Shown here piece by piece: positions 23,690-36,706 of a stretch of DNA of 64,000 bases. The position numbers and the translations under genes were made by a program. The notes under the pieces are model-generated. The model saw only the letters and a list, made by a program, of their open reading frames with translations, was not told the DNA's origin and made no database searches. The number at the start of each line of letters is the position of its first letter. Position 1 is the stretch's first letter. The stretch comes from Colletotrichum lupini (lineage: Eukaryota > Ascomycota > Sordariomycetes > Glomerellales > Glomerellaceae): contig NC_064675.1 in the NCBI RefSeq assembly GCF_023278565.1, positions 7,502,001-7,566,000 on the forward strand, in the 5' to 3' direction.

Positions 23690-26600
23690 CTAACTTTCTC
23701 TTTTTTTTATTAATTTAACTACTACGGTTAGAGGTATAATTCGACCTCGGGCCCGTTTACTAGGTCGTCTCCTTTTCCCCCTTTTCTCTATTCTTTTCGT
23801 ATAACTTATCCCTCTATTCGTACGGTAACTTTTCCGCTACTTATAAATTACTCTAATCCCTTATTTAGTACTACTTTTATAAAAGCGTCTGCGAGGTTAT
23901 TTTTATTATTAATCTAACGGATCTCGAGTATCTCGCGCCTTTCGTACGATTACCTAAGGGCCATAATATCGATTATAAGCCTCTTTTCTTTCGTCGTTCC
24001 TAATTTAACGAGGTATTTATATAGTAAATAAGAATCGGTATAAATAACTGTTAGAATAAGTAGAAGGCTAATTCGATTAGTAATCTTCCTTAGCGTCGTT
24101 AAAATTACATAAGAGAGGTTAATACCGTTAACTATATTATAGACCTCTAATACTAGCACACTTCTCGTTACCTACTTACTTTTAGTTAACGAGTAGTAGA
24201 TTATATTACCGTATATAGTGAATTCGCTCTCGCTTATACTCTTATTAACTAGGATAATAATATACCCTAATTATAAAGTAAGGTCGTTATTATTCGTAAA
24301 TAACTTATTAACGAAGACGTAGAGCTTACTAGTCATAAGGTCGATTAGGTAATAAACGAGACCTCGATCGAGATTCGTCTACTACTACTTAAGCCGCTTA
24401 TTAAGTACCTCGACGTCTCGTTCGGTTAGATCTATAGCTTATACTACCCTAGCGTAGTTAAAAGTTACTTCGGGCTAATAAATACTCGTAATATATACCC
24501 CTTACGTAAGCTTAGCCTTATACCGCTTTTTAATATCAGTTACGTTCGGGTTAACGAGGTTAATCTTCTCGCCCTACCCCTTTTACTAAAAAACGACGGT
24601 TTCCCTTTTAATTATAAGAATCCTACTATTAAATACTAGGGGGGTGTTTATTATAAGGACCTTTTTTAGCTTCGCTACGAAGCCCGCTTTCTAGAGCTCC
24701 TTATCCTCCTTCTTTATAAAGTTAATATTAAATAGGCCTAATATATTATCGGTCTATATTCCGACGATCCTAAATTAGTCACCTTCGTGCTCCGCAACTA
24801 GTAAGCACGGGTCGTACGTAGAGGTAACTATTAATAGTTAATTAATATAAAAATCGTAATAGGTAGCCCACTAATAAGTACCTAATTCTACGAGCCTATA
24901 TAGTGGCTTAAGTACTTTAATAATCGTGCCTTCTAGGTACTTACTAGCTATTTCTTTTAGTAAATAGGCTAGGATTTTCCTTATGAGCCCTATAGCCGAT
25001 TGGGTATATACCTAGGTAATATTACGGTTCTAAATCTCGTATCCCTTCTTCCGTAGTAATATTATTAGTGCTATTATTAATCGTTAGCTATAGCGCTATA
25101 TAGTAGGCGATTATATAAGTAGCGTCGCCTTTTTAACGTTACCGTACCCCTAAATTACGTATCTAGACTTCTTATATAGTTAGGGTGTTCCTTTTCTTTT
25201 AATTTTACGAACTATTCGCGATTTAAATATGCAGAGGTTTATATACTTTTTTAGATCGTAGAGGATAAATCAATAGACCCCTCGATCGCGTAGAGTGTCT
25301 ATTTCGATAAGATCTAATCCCTTATACGGCTTTCTAGTAGTTATAATTACGCCTTCCTTACGTAGTTTAACTACTAGCTCGAAATTAGCTTTCTCTTTTG
25401 CTATATAAAAGGTATTAATTACCTCGTCGCTAGTAATAAATTGCCGCGTTAGTGCTTACTATCGTAGTCTTTTGCGACGTATTAGTGCCCTTTTAATAAT
25501 TTCCTCTTCCTCGTCGTCTATTAGTACTATTATAACGATTTCGTCGAGGATAATTTCTTATGCCTCTACTGCGGGTTATATAGCTTCCCCTAGCTCTTTT
25601 TCTTCTTATAGGCTAGAAATTACTTCGATAGGATCTATATAATATAGTCTAACTACCGTAATTAATACCTCGAGTAGCTAGTTACGATCTCTTGCGACTA
25701 TATAAGAACGCTTATTAACGGAAATTAATTTATATAGCCTAGCCTATTATTAAGTAATTTCGCGCTATATTTATATATCTAAATTTAGGGGTATATCTAA
25801 ATTAACCCCTATGTCGGGCCTATTGCGCGTAGTAATTACTTTATTAACTTGCCTTTTTACGCTTACCTTATATAGTGCTTATATTACTTTTTCAACTACT
25901 TAAGCTCTCTAACTTATATCTAGCAACGGTAGCGAGGCTAAGGTCGTTCTTAGATATACTCTAAATACTAAAAGCGTCGGTATAAGCCCGTTAGGCCCCA
26001 TAGTATCGTTATAGTATTTAAGTACTATCTAAAAGTATTCGTCGTCATTAGAATCGGGATTTTCCTTTTTAATAATTTTAAACGCTCTTTTTAACTACTA
26101 GTGCGCCCTTTCTACCTTTCTAATACTATAGTACGCTTCGACGGGCACGACTTTTAACTATATACCGTAAGCCGTCGCATTTTCCTTAAATTCTACTAAC
26201 TTAAAACTAGTATTAGCGTCGGTTCTAATGCCGTCTAGTAGTCCCTAGTATATATCGATCTAGCTTTTTCGTAGAGCTACCCATACTATTTTTATTTATA
26301 GATCCCGTAAGAATTGCCCTACTTAGAATAATGTAGCCTCGTCGATTATATATAGGACCGGTCGACTATTTAAATAGAAGATATCGACGACGATCTCCTA
26401 ATTAAAGTTAAGCTTATTACGTAATTTGAATTTAAATCTACGTAGGCTCTGCGTATTTATTTAATATTAATAGTATACTTTCGTTAACTACTCTAGCGCC
26501 CCTATTTCGATATTATTATTACCCAAATGCTTTAAGAGGTTATATAGCCTCGCGACCGACGGGTAGCCAAATCTTTAGTATAGTTATCTAAGCTTACTTT

Positions 26601-29600
26601 CCGTTAGGTAATTAATCGACTTTATATTATTAGTAAGCCTTATAAACGCGTACCCCTATCGTCGTTCGACTATTTCGAAGTACTTGCGGCTAGAGATTTT
26701 ATTCCTCGTATTATTAAATATAATACCTAGTCGATCTATATCTTTTAGATATAGGAGAAATGGGGTATTAACGGGTAGGATATAAAAAGTTATCGTTCCG
26801 AAGTACGTCTCTACTTTTACCGTACTTAGGGCGACGATTTCCTTACTTAGGCCGAAGCTAATCCTTATAATACCTACTATTAACATATTAAGTATTACTA
26901 ACGCGATTTTCTATAGCGCCTAAAATTGCCCTTTTCCTCTTATTAACTATTACGATGCCCTAGTATCTAGGATAATCCTATAAAAATTATCTAGGCCGTA
27001 CCTTTTGTTCGCGTGGAATACTTATACGAGCTTAATATTCGAGTAATCTAAGTAGTATAAAAAGGACCCCTCTAGCTACCCCTAGAATTGCTTAGCACCC
27101 TATCTCTTTTTTTTAAATATTAAGAGAGTGGAATTCTATACTATTAGATTCGTCCTTTTGCCTACCTCTATATCTATTATCTAAGGGACCTTCCCTTACT
27201 ATCCGTAGATAAAAGCCTGCTTATTAAGGGCTTTTACTACTTTTTATTCGTTTAGCTTCGTATATCCTCCCGAGGCTAACGGGGCGAAAAAAGAGTAGTT
27301 AATATCGTCGACTTCGTCGTAATCTAATTCGTTAGTATAGGGGGTAAGATCTTCCTTATTTTCCGAATCTCCTATAGGGTGCGGGTGCTTTAGGCTACTA
27401 AATTAGCTACTTTCGCTAGGTTCCGTACCCCTAGATCTACTTTTATATATAACGAGGAATTAGTTAAATCGATAAGGGCTAGTTTTGCTATCTACTACTC
27501 TCGATTTTTTATATTATTCGTATAATTTAGTACGCTCTTCTTCGGAGTAGTTACTTAACTAATATTTATCCTTTTTATAAATAAAATACTATTTCTTTTA
27601 TTACCCTACTTGCGAGTTAAATCTCTACTTATTTAACGAATCTAGGATTCCCTATTAGCGATTGCCGTACCTAGCTTCTTTTCCTTTCTTATTATACGTT
27701 CGGTCGACTTAATACTACTAATAAGGGCCGTCGTATACTTAGAGGTAGGTTTAGCGCGGCATTCTTATTTTAATATTAAAGCTAGATCTTAGCCTCGAGC
27801 AAAGCGTCTCGTAGTCTTCGGGTACTTAGTATAGAGTTATTTTCGCCTCTAGAACGCGCTAAACTGCGGTATAAAGATATCTAACTTTCCGCTCGTTAGT
27901 CCCCTTATTTAGCTAGGTTTTCGCTAGCTTATTAATTCGATCGATAAGCTCTTCGAGGATTTCTATTCGCAATTTGCCCTCTATTATCCTAGCTATAAAT
28001 ACGAAAGAAATCGCTCGTAGCTTAGATAAGAGCTCTAGGTTCTTATTATAGGTCTCGAAGCGGCTTCGGATTGCGTTAATTATACTAAGAAAGTCGTTTT
28101 AATCGAGATTACGTACCGCTTCGTAGTAATAATTAGAGGCTTTGCCTATGAGTACGATATTAACTACCGAATAGTACTAGTGTTCCCTAATTCCGACTTT
28201 TTTGTAATAATTATAAAACATTGTTAGGGTTTTTTATAAGACCTTATACTTCCCCCTAGAGTATAATTTCTTTTTTAGGAAGATCTTTTTAAGGTCTATA
28301 AACTACCTCGTATTCGCTACTAAATTTTCGGTATTTATATACGATCCCTGCGTCGCTACGTACTATTAGTAACTTTGGGTAGTCTACCTCCTTTTTTACT
28401 AGCTAATTAGTACCGAATTTCGTATTAGTAGCGGCGACGAGCTATAAATTAAAATAGGTAGAATTGTTAATTATCGTATTTCTAGTACTATATTTTACCT
28501 CTATATATCTTTTTATAACGACAGATTGCCGTTAGTAATTATAAAAAGGAAATCTAGGTCGTTTACCCTTTTTTTAAATTCGTTAAAGCGATTATATGCC
28601 CTATCGACTTATGCTTAGGTCTATGTTACGAATTCCTCCTCCGTAATCGTCGTTACTAGGATTTCGTAAGGTTCTCGTAATTATAATTGCGCTAATAGTA
28701 CCCCTCGCTTATAGAGGAATTTATTAACCGCTTTTGCGATTCCTAGGCTTACGCTTACGAACTATTCGTCTAGTTAATAGCTAAGGTCGTCTGCGATCTC
28801 GTAAAATAGGGGTTACCCCTATAGCCCCTTTTTCTTATAGACCTTAGTTAAATAGATTAATACTACGTTAATTTACTCGCCGTTAGGCTAATCCGCGATT
28901 CTATATATTTACGTCCCCTAATAGTCCGGGTTAATATTTACCCACTTATAAGGGATAGGGATTCTATCTAAGATCGGGTTTCGCCCTCTCCTTTTTTACC
29001 CTAACTTGCTAAGGGTCGTGCCCTAGCTTATGCCTATATTAGTAATTACTAGCGTGTTTAACTTTAATAAGGATATATTTAATCCGCGCGCTAGCTATAG
29101 TAAATCCGTACTTTCGCTACCTGACGAATTTATTAGGGTTTAGGAGATTCCCGCTTCTTTTTGCCGTCTCGCTACTACTCTTATTTTTACCCTCTTTAGC
29201 GATTACTACTACCCTTTTAAATCGCTAGCTATCGTACTTATTAAAATCCTCTTTTTCGTTTAGTATAAAAAGGTAGGTTTTAGTAGTTCCTTTTTCTAAT
29301 AGTAGCGGTAGACGTTTATATTACCGTAGGACGATATAGTAATTAGTCTCGGGATCTTTACTAGTTACCGATTTCCGCTTTTTTATATACTTCTAGCCTC
29401 CTAAGCCTTATGCTCTCCGTAATCTCTAAATCCCCTCCTCCCTCGTTAGACCGTCCCCTATACTATATTCCTAAGTAATACTCGGGGGGTAATTAAGGGA
29501 GCTATGGGGAGGTCGTCTAGATCGCGGGCTTAAGGTCGTACTTATAAGATCCTAGTAATAATAGACTTTTTCTATATACCGTAAATCTCTTAGTTTAATA

Positions 29601-30082
29601 ACTCCTATACGCTTCTTACTACGCTAATTAAGAATATTTACGTTTAGAGATCTTTTTTTTTAATCGCGCGGTGCTTTTTTATACCGTACTATTAAGCTCG
29701 CCCGTTATACTAATTAACTAAGTAAGTAGTCGCCGCGTAGGTATTTCTTTTTACTAATTTAACTAGTTAATTTCTAATTGCGGGCCGGCTATAGAAAAGT
29801 TATTTAGTAAAAAGGCTACTTAAGGCGACGGCGAAAAACTAATTACTTAAGCGGTTCTATTAATTAACGTAGTTTAACGTAATAAACGTCGACTTCTCAT
29901 AAGTAGTAAAGGGCTACGATTACTTAATTCCGTACGGTATTTAAGAATCGCCCCCTTTTTTATTTACTTCCGTAAGGTTAATTAGTACGAATCTCCTATC
30001 CTGTGCGGTATTAAGAGGTCGTCTCTTCTACATAGTAAGATGCCTTACCGATCTATAATAATAGAATTTAATTACTAATTAG

Positions 30083-30284
30083 TATTAATATCCCTATTAT
30101 AGGGTAGTTAGTTCGAACCGTAGTTAACGAAGAGATTAATTAAACTATCTAGATATCTGTGTAGGTGTAAAAAGGAGGTTCTAACCGTAGGTTAGGCTGG
30201 CTACGATAATTATAAATAGGGCCCCTAATTAGCCCCTGCGCAGTCGGCTGTATGCCGCGGTCGAATTGGACTTCTAATCCGACA
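30083..30284 (-). repeat. 5' LTR of copy C (202 bp)
   Basis: Right-hand LTR, starting TGTCGGATTAGAAG on the minus strand, with intact TG and CA-type ends on this side. Both LTRs of this copy share a 3-bp deletion relative to copies A and B. Confidence 0.9.
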
Positions 30285-30982
30285 TTCTCTAAGTTCAGCT
30301 TCAATGTTATGAAACCAAACAAAGGATGACTCATGAGAAATGAAGTACCGGCAGCTTGAAATATCTTTATGCGAATGCCGGTAGGAAGAGGGCTGACGAA
30401 CCACTCATCCAGATCTCTTGGTAAGCGAACTATAGCATCGGGTTGTGGTAGCTCAGACACTATAGGACTCCTAGAGACTTCTGATGGAGCGCCCGTTACT
30501 GTAACGACATCTTCGGGGGGGTAAGAATCATCGAGCTGTGGTGGCGCAGGCGTTGCGGTATTCTTAGAAGTATCTGGCGGTGTGTCAGTTGAGACATTCG
30601 CTGGAACAGCCTCTGTCGAGATATCAGGATTGGTAGCTGGCGCTCCACATTGCAGTGGCGCGATCTCTAGCGGCGGTTCAGATGCTGTAGTATTCTCATG
30701 GACACCTCGTGTTGCGTCTGTTGAGCCTTCTACTGGAACGACTGCTTCTGTTAGGTCAGAGCCGGCGACTGGCGTTACACACAAAATTGTTTCCACTTCG
30801 AGTGGTAATTGTGTGGACATTTCCACATCGCTCTCAGTTTCTGGAGAATTCTGTGCGACCAGTTGCTTGTTCTGTGCGTGTTCAGAACTTTCCTGACCAG
30901 ACAGGATTCTGGTCAGTTCGGCCAGGTTATTGACGAGTTGGTGAAGGACTTGCTCCAACGGAGCAGGCTGCACTGATGCCAT
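30149..30982 (-). pseudogene. Hypothetical low-complexity protein gene truncated and fused to an LTR by copy C
   Basis: The frame from the ATG at 30982 (MASVQPAPLEQVLHQLV) runs 232 codons in host DNA to 30285. It then enters the LTR and stops at 30149, adding about 45 LTR-encoded residues. The N-terminus is a short helix (VLHQLVNNLAELTRIL). The middle is rich in Thr, Ser, Pro, Glu and Ala and holds two imperfect ~42-residue repeats, one starting CVTPVAGSDLTEAV and the next CGAPATNPDISTEAV. A more ordered C-terminal segment follows (ATG TSFLMSHPLFGFITL-like). No known family is recognised. An upstream Met at 31087 is possible but its extension looks unlike protein. The native C-terminus lies at 23419-23487. 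Confidence 0.7.
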
Positions 30983-31780
30983 CGCATAAGCGTCGGAATG
31001 CTCACGTGTGCAATGTGAGCAAGAGAGAAACAGGACTGGAAATTGGCCGTCCATTATGTACATGTAAATAGTTAAATGAAACAGCAAGCGAGGATTGTCT
31101 GTTGCCGCAATTTGTGCATTTCATTGGACCTGGCTTTATCATTCGTCAACGTTTCCAGCTGAGTTGTGTCAAGCTGCACCCCGGAAGTACGATCTCAGCT
31201 TGGCTTGGAGCCGACCTCTAGGAGATGACGTATCGCTTAGCCTGAACGTCTCATTGGGTAAAGACCATCGTGGTGAAACAAGAAGATGCGCATTTCACAT
31301 AAGCTTGAACAACTTGCATTTTACTCGCATATTATTGCGTTGAGGTTCTTCTTTTGGCGCAGCCATTTCGTGCCACACATGGTTAGTGCTAGGTAATCTC
31401 GTATTCTAGCCTTGCCTGCATCGAGTTCGCTGTCGCACAAGACCACTGAGCTGAGCCTCGAGTCTAAGAGGGCGCGGAAGGCTGGGTTAAGAGGTGGGTG
31501 TCCAGTCGGTTTCTACAGCCTGGTCGGGGGATCAGCCCCTTCGAGCTTCCTCACTTAATACACATATGAGTCTGAACAAGATTCTTCTGAGGAAGTTGAT
31601 GCTAGGCTCGCGGAAGGTTCGGGAAGATGATCGAACGGTCCACCTGCTAGGTTTGCCAAGAGTGGGATATTAATAAGGTATAGAATTATGCTACTAGGGT
31701 ATCCTCAGAATCAATATGTAATGATCGCAATGCAGTAAGTCACGATTCGGTTGTGCAGCAGAATCTGACCGTAGACGCGT
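30983..31780. other. Intergenic region
   Basis: About 800 bp of GC-normal sequence between the disrupted hypothetical gene (its promoter side) and the 3' end of the permease gene. An 82-codon plus-strand frame at 31095 has no signal, motif or splice context that supports it. Confidence 0.4.
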
Positions 31781-33587
31781 TCACTTCGCAACCTCAGGCT
31801 CTGGAGACCCAACATGACGCTCCGAGGGAACAGACTCGCCATAAGGTCTGCGGAAGAACACATTCCTTTCCCAGCCATCAATCTCATCGACAACCGTCTC
31901 GCGAATCAACTCGTACTTGCCAATCTTGGGCAGGATCTTGGCCCAGACAACCCAGTAGAGACCACCAGCCACGATGATAGCGATACCGACAACGCAGTGA
32001 AGGTAGTAGGGTAGGCTCTCATAAACGTTCTGGCCCTCCTCGGGGGGCACAAAGGGTGCGATGACGAGGTAGATGTTGCTAAGCATGAAGAAGATGACCA
32101 CGGGCAGGCTGGCGCTGATGGGAGGGTTCCAGTTCCATTCCTTGCGGTTGAGGTACAGGTAAGCAAGACCGCCAGCGACAAAGACGTTGATGATGGCGAG
32201 GGGGTAGCTGATGAGGTTGAGAATGAAGTTGTACGCATCGCCTATAGGTATGTTAGTATGTATGCATCATGACACAGAGCTCGGTTCAGTTTTTCTTACC
32301 AGGAGGGGGAGCAAGCATCGTGATGACGCAAATCAGCCAATGCTCAAAGAGACCAGCCAAGGGGGCGTTCAAGGGTCTGTTGCTGGCGAAAAAACGCGAC
32401 CAGGGCAGAATACCCTCGCGACCGAGCTCCTGGACGAGACGGCCCTGGGAGAAGATGACACTGAGAACGTTGCCAAAAGCGGATAGGGCGACGAAGACTG
32501 AAAGAGCACGTTCGGCAGTGCCACCCATTACATTGCGGAAAAGGGACGCCGCCACAAGTCGACCACCCTCAAGGATTTCCTCTCTCGGGACAGCGGCAAA
32601 GTAGGCGACGTTAACCAGCATGTAAAGGATGGAGATGGTGATAATACCAACGGGCGCGGCGATCTTGAGGGTACGGACGGGGTTCTTGGTCTCGCTGAGG
32701 GCATAGTTGGCATTGCTGTATCCAATGTAACTCCAGATGACGTTGTAGAGAGCAGTGACGACACCGTAGGGGCTGCCGGTGGTTCCCTCGAATGCGTTTT
32801 GGAAGTTCTTGGGCTTTTGTTCCTCGGGCAGCTTGACGTGGCCACCAAGAGCAATGAAGCCGCAAAGAATGATGATGACAATGATGACCAGCTTAATAGT
32901 TCCGAGAAGATTCTGCAGGCGCAGTCCCCAGTTGAGGGCGAGACCGTGGATCAAGAAGGCGGTGGTGATGCAAGCCAGGCCGATAGCGCGCTGGTTCCAG
33001 CGGTCGACCTCGACCTCAGCGGCGTGCAGAATGTACTCGCCAAAGACGACAGAGTTACCACTAGCCCAGCCGAGCAGGACGACGTATCCGGTGTAGAGAC
33101 CCGTGGTGAGGAACTTGGGCTTGCGGAAGACGTATTCGAGGTAGTTCTTCTCTCCTCCGTTCTTGGGGATTGCGGTTCCCCATTCGAGATAAACCGCGGT
33201 ACCGGCGAGGGCGATAATCATGCCGGCAACCCAGATAAAGAGTGAAAGGCCGACACTGCCAGAGAGTGCAAAGATGGTGCCGGGTGTCGCAAAGATACCG
33301 GTGCCGACAACACGGTTGACGATGAGGAAGATGGCAGTGGTGACACCGATTTTTCGCTTGTTTTCGCGGGCGTGCTCGATGCGGCCTGGGATGATTGATT
33401 AGCAAGTTGATGGTTGTGCGGCAGAGCTCGGTCAACGGAGTGCGCTCCGCAACCATCATCATGAAGAAGACTCACCAACTTCGCTGTCGTAGGTCGTCGC
33501 GGCTGGGAGATCGCCATGCTTTCTGTGGTCACCGTCGGCGGCAGTGGCCGACGACGAGGCGCCAAACTTGTTCAAAAGCTTGGACAT
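31781..33587 (-). CDS. High-affinity methionine permease-like amino-acid transporter (APC superfamily)
   Basis: Three exons, 33476-33587, 32300-33385 and 31781-32241, with introns of 90 bp (GTGAGT..CCCAG) and 58 bp (GTAAGA..CTATAG). The product is 552 residues. The N-terminal cytosolic tail of about 50 residues leads into RKIGVTTAIFLIVNRVVGTGIFATP, the first helix with the G-x-G-I substrate-site motif of the L-type (LAT) amino-acid/polyamine/organocation carriers, closest in appearance to the yeast Mup1 type. About 12 hydrophobic segments follow, including a WSYIGYSNANYALSE block typical of helix 6. Likely role: plasma-membrane uptake of methionine or related amino acids. The C-terminal tail is charged and ends before TGA at 31781. 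Specificity is inferred from family resemblance only. Confidence 0.9.
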
Positions 33588-36500
33588 CTTGACGATGTGA
33601 TGATGGTGAACTAATCCTGTCGTCGTGGGTGTAAACGATCAGAGACCAGGAAAAGACACCAGATGGAGACGGAAGACTGGAGAACGGAAGACTATCCGAA
33701 AGAACTACGAAACTAGAAGGTTGACAGAAGACTTTATGTCTGTGGCAGAACAGGCCCCGCCAAGGAGATCACGTCTTATTTACACCGAATTGGCTCCATG
33801 TGGCGAGAGGTTCGTCTGGGTGGAATCGGCTTGTCGTCTTGGGGGTGAGCAGTCGAGGTTGCGCCGCATTAGTAGGCACCCTTGCACATACGAACGAATA
33901 GAGCCAAAAACCAAAAAGTCCCAAAGGTCACCGTCCCGACATACAAGGATTAGGAGGCTCTGGAGACACGAGAGTCTAACCGTCAGTGGTGCGCCGAGAG
34001 TATCCGCATGCGAGATTTACCTGCGAGAGACCATGGATGATGCAGCTGCGAGCATCTGGAGCTTCTTGGAAGGCTTCTTGGAGTCTTCGAGTCCCTCTTT
34101 GGACCCCCAACATGGCCCCCAAGATCCTAGCTCATATTCTCGAACTGTCAGGGTACAAGCACAAGGGATTTCCATCCCGCAGTCCCAGTGGTCTGGTGCG
34201 AAAAGTTCTGTGTCATAGTTTCTGTTTGTGGTCCACTCGGCCGATGACGCGATCTGAGGACAAGATGTCGAAGACTCGAAGTGGGAAAATTTCGGCGTTG
34301 GGACCCGGTTTTATCCCGTGGGGCATCGATTGAGCTTTGCAGGCGACACGCTCACGACGCCTTATGTAACAACGGAACATCATGACTTCTTCCAATTCAG
34401 TGTGACTGAAGGCTTCATTGTTGAAATAGTGGTAAGACTATCAGATATACTCCGAAAGGTACCATCTGATGAGAATCGCCCGAATGTTGGTGAAGTATGT
34501 ATAACTCCAAACTCACCTGTACAACACAGTCATGAACCTCGTCTCACCTATGACCTCGATAGTATCCGTAACTGCTGCCTCATTCTCATATCCTTGCCCG
34601 TGTACTTTGTGTCGCACTTTCCTCCGCTCAAATGCGTACAACTTGTAGTTGATTCAAAAGAGAAAGTGCCTGTTGCCCCAGTTGCCGATCATGCTCAGGG
34701 CTGGTCGTGTCTGACTGGGCAAGGCGATGATCCTTCACTTGGGACAAGCTGCATCTCGACTTCACCTGCCCTGGCAAACTTCAAAGATTCTTGCTATTTA
34801 TCGACAATTACGGCCAAACAAAGGCGCTTGCCTCGTTGTAAGTGCGCATTTCCAGAGTCACATGGCGTTAGGACTTGTTCAACGTCTTGCTTTGCTCTTG
34901 CCCTCTATGCCTTGATGAACACACCAAGCACCACGCGGCCTTCTCACGACACGCTGTGAGAGTTCTCGTGTTATCCCGCTGCAATATGATCTGACCTTCC
35001 GGGTGAGCAAATTTCATGATCACCTCTAGATCGTCCATTGGACTCAATAGCAGCTGTGAGCTGCAGTCCCGTACGTGAGATCTGCTGCCGATGGTGCAAC
35101 CATGGCAAGGTCTGGGCACCCTTCCATCGGTTGTAACCGAGTTCCAGGCTGCATCTCAGACAAGGGATATGATCCTCATCCCGCGCAGAGTTTGCATGAC
35201 ACTCAGGGGTTAGACGCACTTGCGGACTCGCCAGGCAGCATCTTCTCATGGCGAGACTGGATTTCAACTTTTGTCGGGAGCGACGGGGAACATCAACAAA
35301 TCAGCACCTCGCTGATCTTCAGCTGAAAAAGTTTGCTTCACAAAAGGTCCCCAAAGATGTCTTGTCCCTCGGGGAAAAAGACGAGACGGGTAAGCATATT
35401 GAACCGAAGTCTTGGTTCCTTCCTCATGCGAAGGCTGGGCGCAATGAAGCCATCCTAGCCACCATCGCGTGATAGTGCCAATGAGCCGCGGCCAAGCGAC
35501 GTAGGTGAGACTTGGGACCTTTGCCTCGTTTACCCAAGCATGAGTCTCCTGATTACTCATTTTGGAAGAACATAGTAATTAAGGCCCTCTCACCAGAGTT
35601 GCTGTTCCAACATCAACTGTGTGTCACTATGCTCATTTGAATGGCTGCATCGCGAGGGATGGCAAGCCGGTAGAAAGGCGACTCGTACGTGGCACGTGAA
35701 GCGCATCCAACTGTTATTGATAGGCACACTCGATCAATTTGGTCCTCATTTGTGTAAGTAAAGAGGAGGCATTAATCGGCCGACGGAGACTTATGAGGGG
35801 ATTGAGCTCCGGGCTTTGAGTCCAGTTTCGCTATTTTTCATCGAGTGTTAGTCAGCGACGCAGGGAGATGAACCCTGATGCAAAGGAGGCGTCATGTCCA
35901 CGCTTGCCCATCAATGGCATCCGGTCGGGAAACAAGGAATCCGTGAATTGCCAAGCATCCCTTCTTGACCAACTCTTGCCAGAAGTAAGGTAGTATGATG
36001 AGATTTTAGATATCCAGCGAAGTGAATCCGATCTTAAAGGGCCCTCCTGATAACCCATTCTGCCCAATGCTATTTGAGTCCTTTCCAATGGAAGGTAGAG
36101 AACAAGGGCCGAGATAAGATGCTGTACCTTGCACTGTCATTGGTTCCGGGGGGGGCGTCCTGATTGCTCAAGATATTAGCCGAAACATTCGGCCTACGAT
36201 ATGTTTGCCCGCAGAAGACATGCATTTCCCCGATAACCCCTCTGAGTTCCAATCTTCTGGGTAAAGTGCTGCATCTTGCCCCTGTTTAGTGCCAATGAAC
36301 CAGGCTGTACGTCCTTTTAGGTTGAGGAAGCATGCCGGGGCTTTGCCGCGGACCGGACCGCTCACGCTTCCAACCGCCGATCCTGCGGAGGTCTCATCCA
36401 AACGATCTGCCACGCGATACTGGGGAAGCTTCCTTGGTAGATCAATGGACATGTATAAAGAATGCTGTCTTCATGAAAGGGGTTACATGTCCGATTTCCC

Positions 36501-36706
36501 TTATTGTTCCCCACGTGTGTTGCAGGTAGCAAAACCAAGGAATGGCGATGGCATTGACAGTTGGAGAGACCATGAGGACTCTCTTCACCTGCAATATCGC
36601 TGTGGCCACCGTCTATGGCCGATCGCACCAACTAAAGCTTGATCATGAACCCTCCCTAACACCTCACTAAGCCAGCCACATAACTTCGCACAATGACAAT
36701 GGGGAG
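33588..36706. other. Large gene-free region upstream of the permease
   Basis: About 3.1 kb of GC-normal DNA without a supportable gene. Several open frames of 100-213 codons occur on both strands, but none has a recognisable domain, a signal peptide or consistent splice sites, and some overlap one another antisense. There is no RIP signature. It may hold long promoters, a non-coding transcript or an unrecognised fast-evolving gene. Confidence 0.4.

Larger units (their letters stand above)
23488..30284 (-). mobile_element. Full-length Ty1/Copia LTR retrotransposon copy C, RIP-mutated but least degraded
   Basis: 6,797 bp with 202-bp LTRs at both ends and a 5-bp target duplication (ttctt/ttctc). 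Transcription is leftward. Copia domains can be read in fragments. At 26656-26886 a 76-codon frame contains PVNTPFLLYLKDIDRLGI, the segment next to the protease/GAG-pre-integrase region of fungal Copia polyproteins. At 23950-24159 a frame contains TDSYLLYKYLVKLGTTKEKR, the RNaseH-end region. Integrase therefore lies before RT, as in Ty1/Copia. It lacks a ~577-bp 5'-region block present in copies A and B, and the 514-bp insertion found in B. It retains more G+C than A and B, consistent with a shorter or milder RIP history. Confidence 0.92.

Noticed and set aside
30149..31087. Full 312-codon reading starting at the upstream Met
   Set aside because: The first 35 residues look like translated leader and the last 45 are LTR sequence; the Met at 30982 and the split-gene model fit better.
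31095..31343. 82-codon plus-strand frame beside the disrupted hypothetical gene
   Set aside because: No motif or context; overlaps the likely promoter of the minus-strand gene.
33625..34218. 197-codon plus-strand frame upstream of the permease
   Set aside because: Arg/Ser-rich, no domain, no start context, overlaps the permease promoter; looks like chance in GC-normal DNA.
34318..34959. 213-codon plus-strand frame
   Set aside because: No recognisable motif, no signal peptide, no splice signals that improve it; a start after a non-ATG codon stretch. Kept as unexplained DNA.
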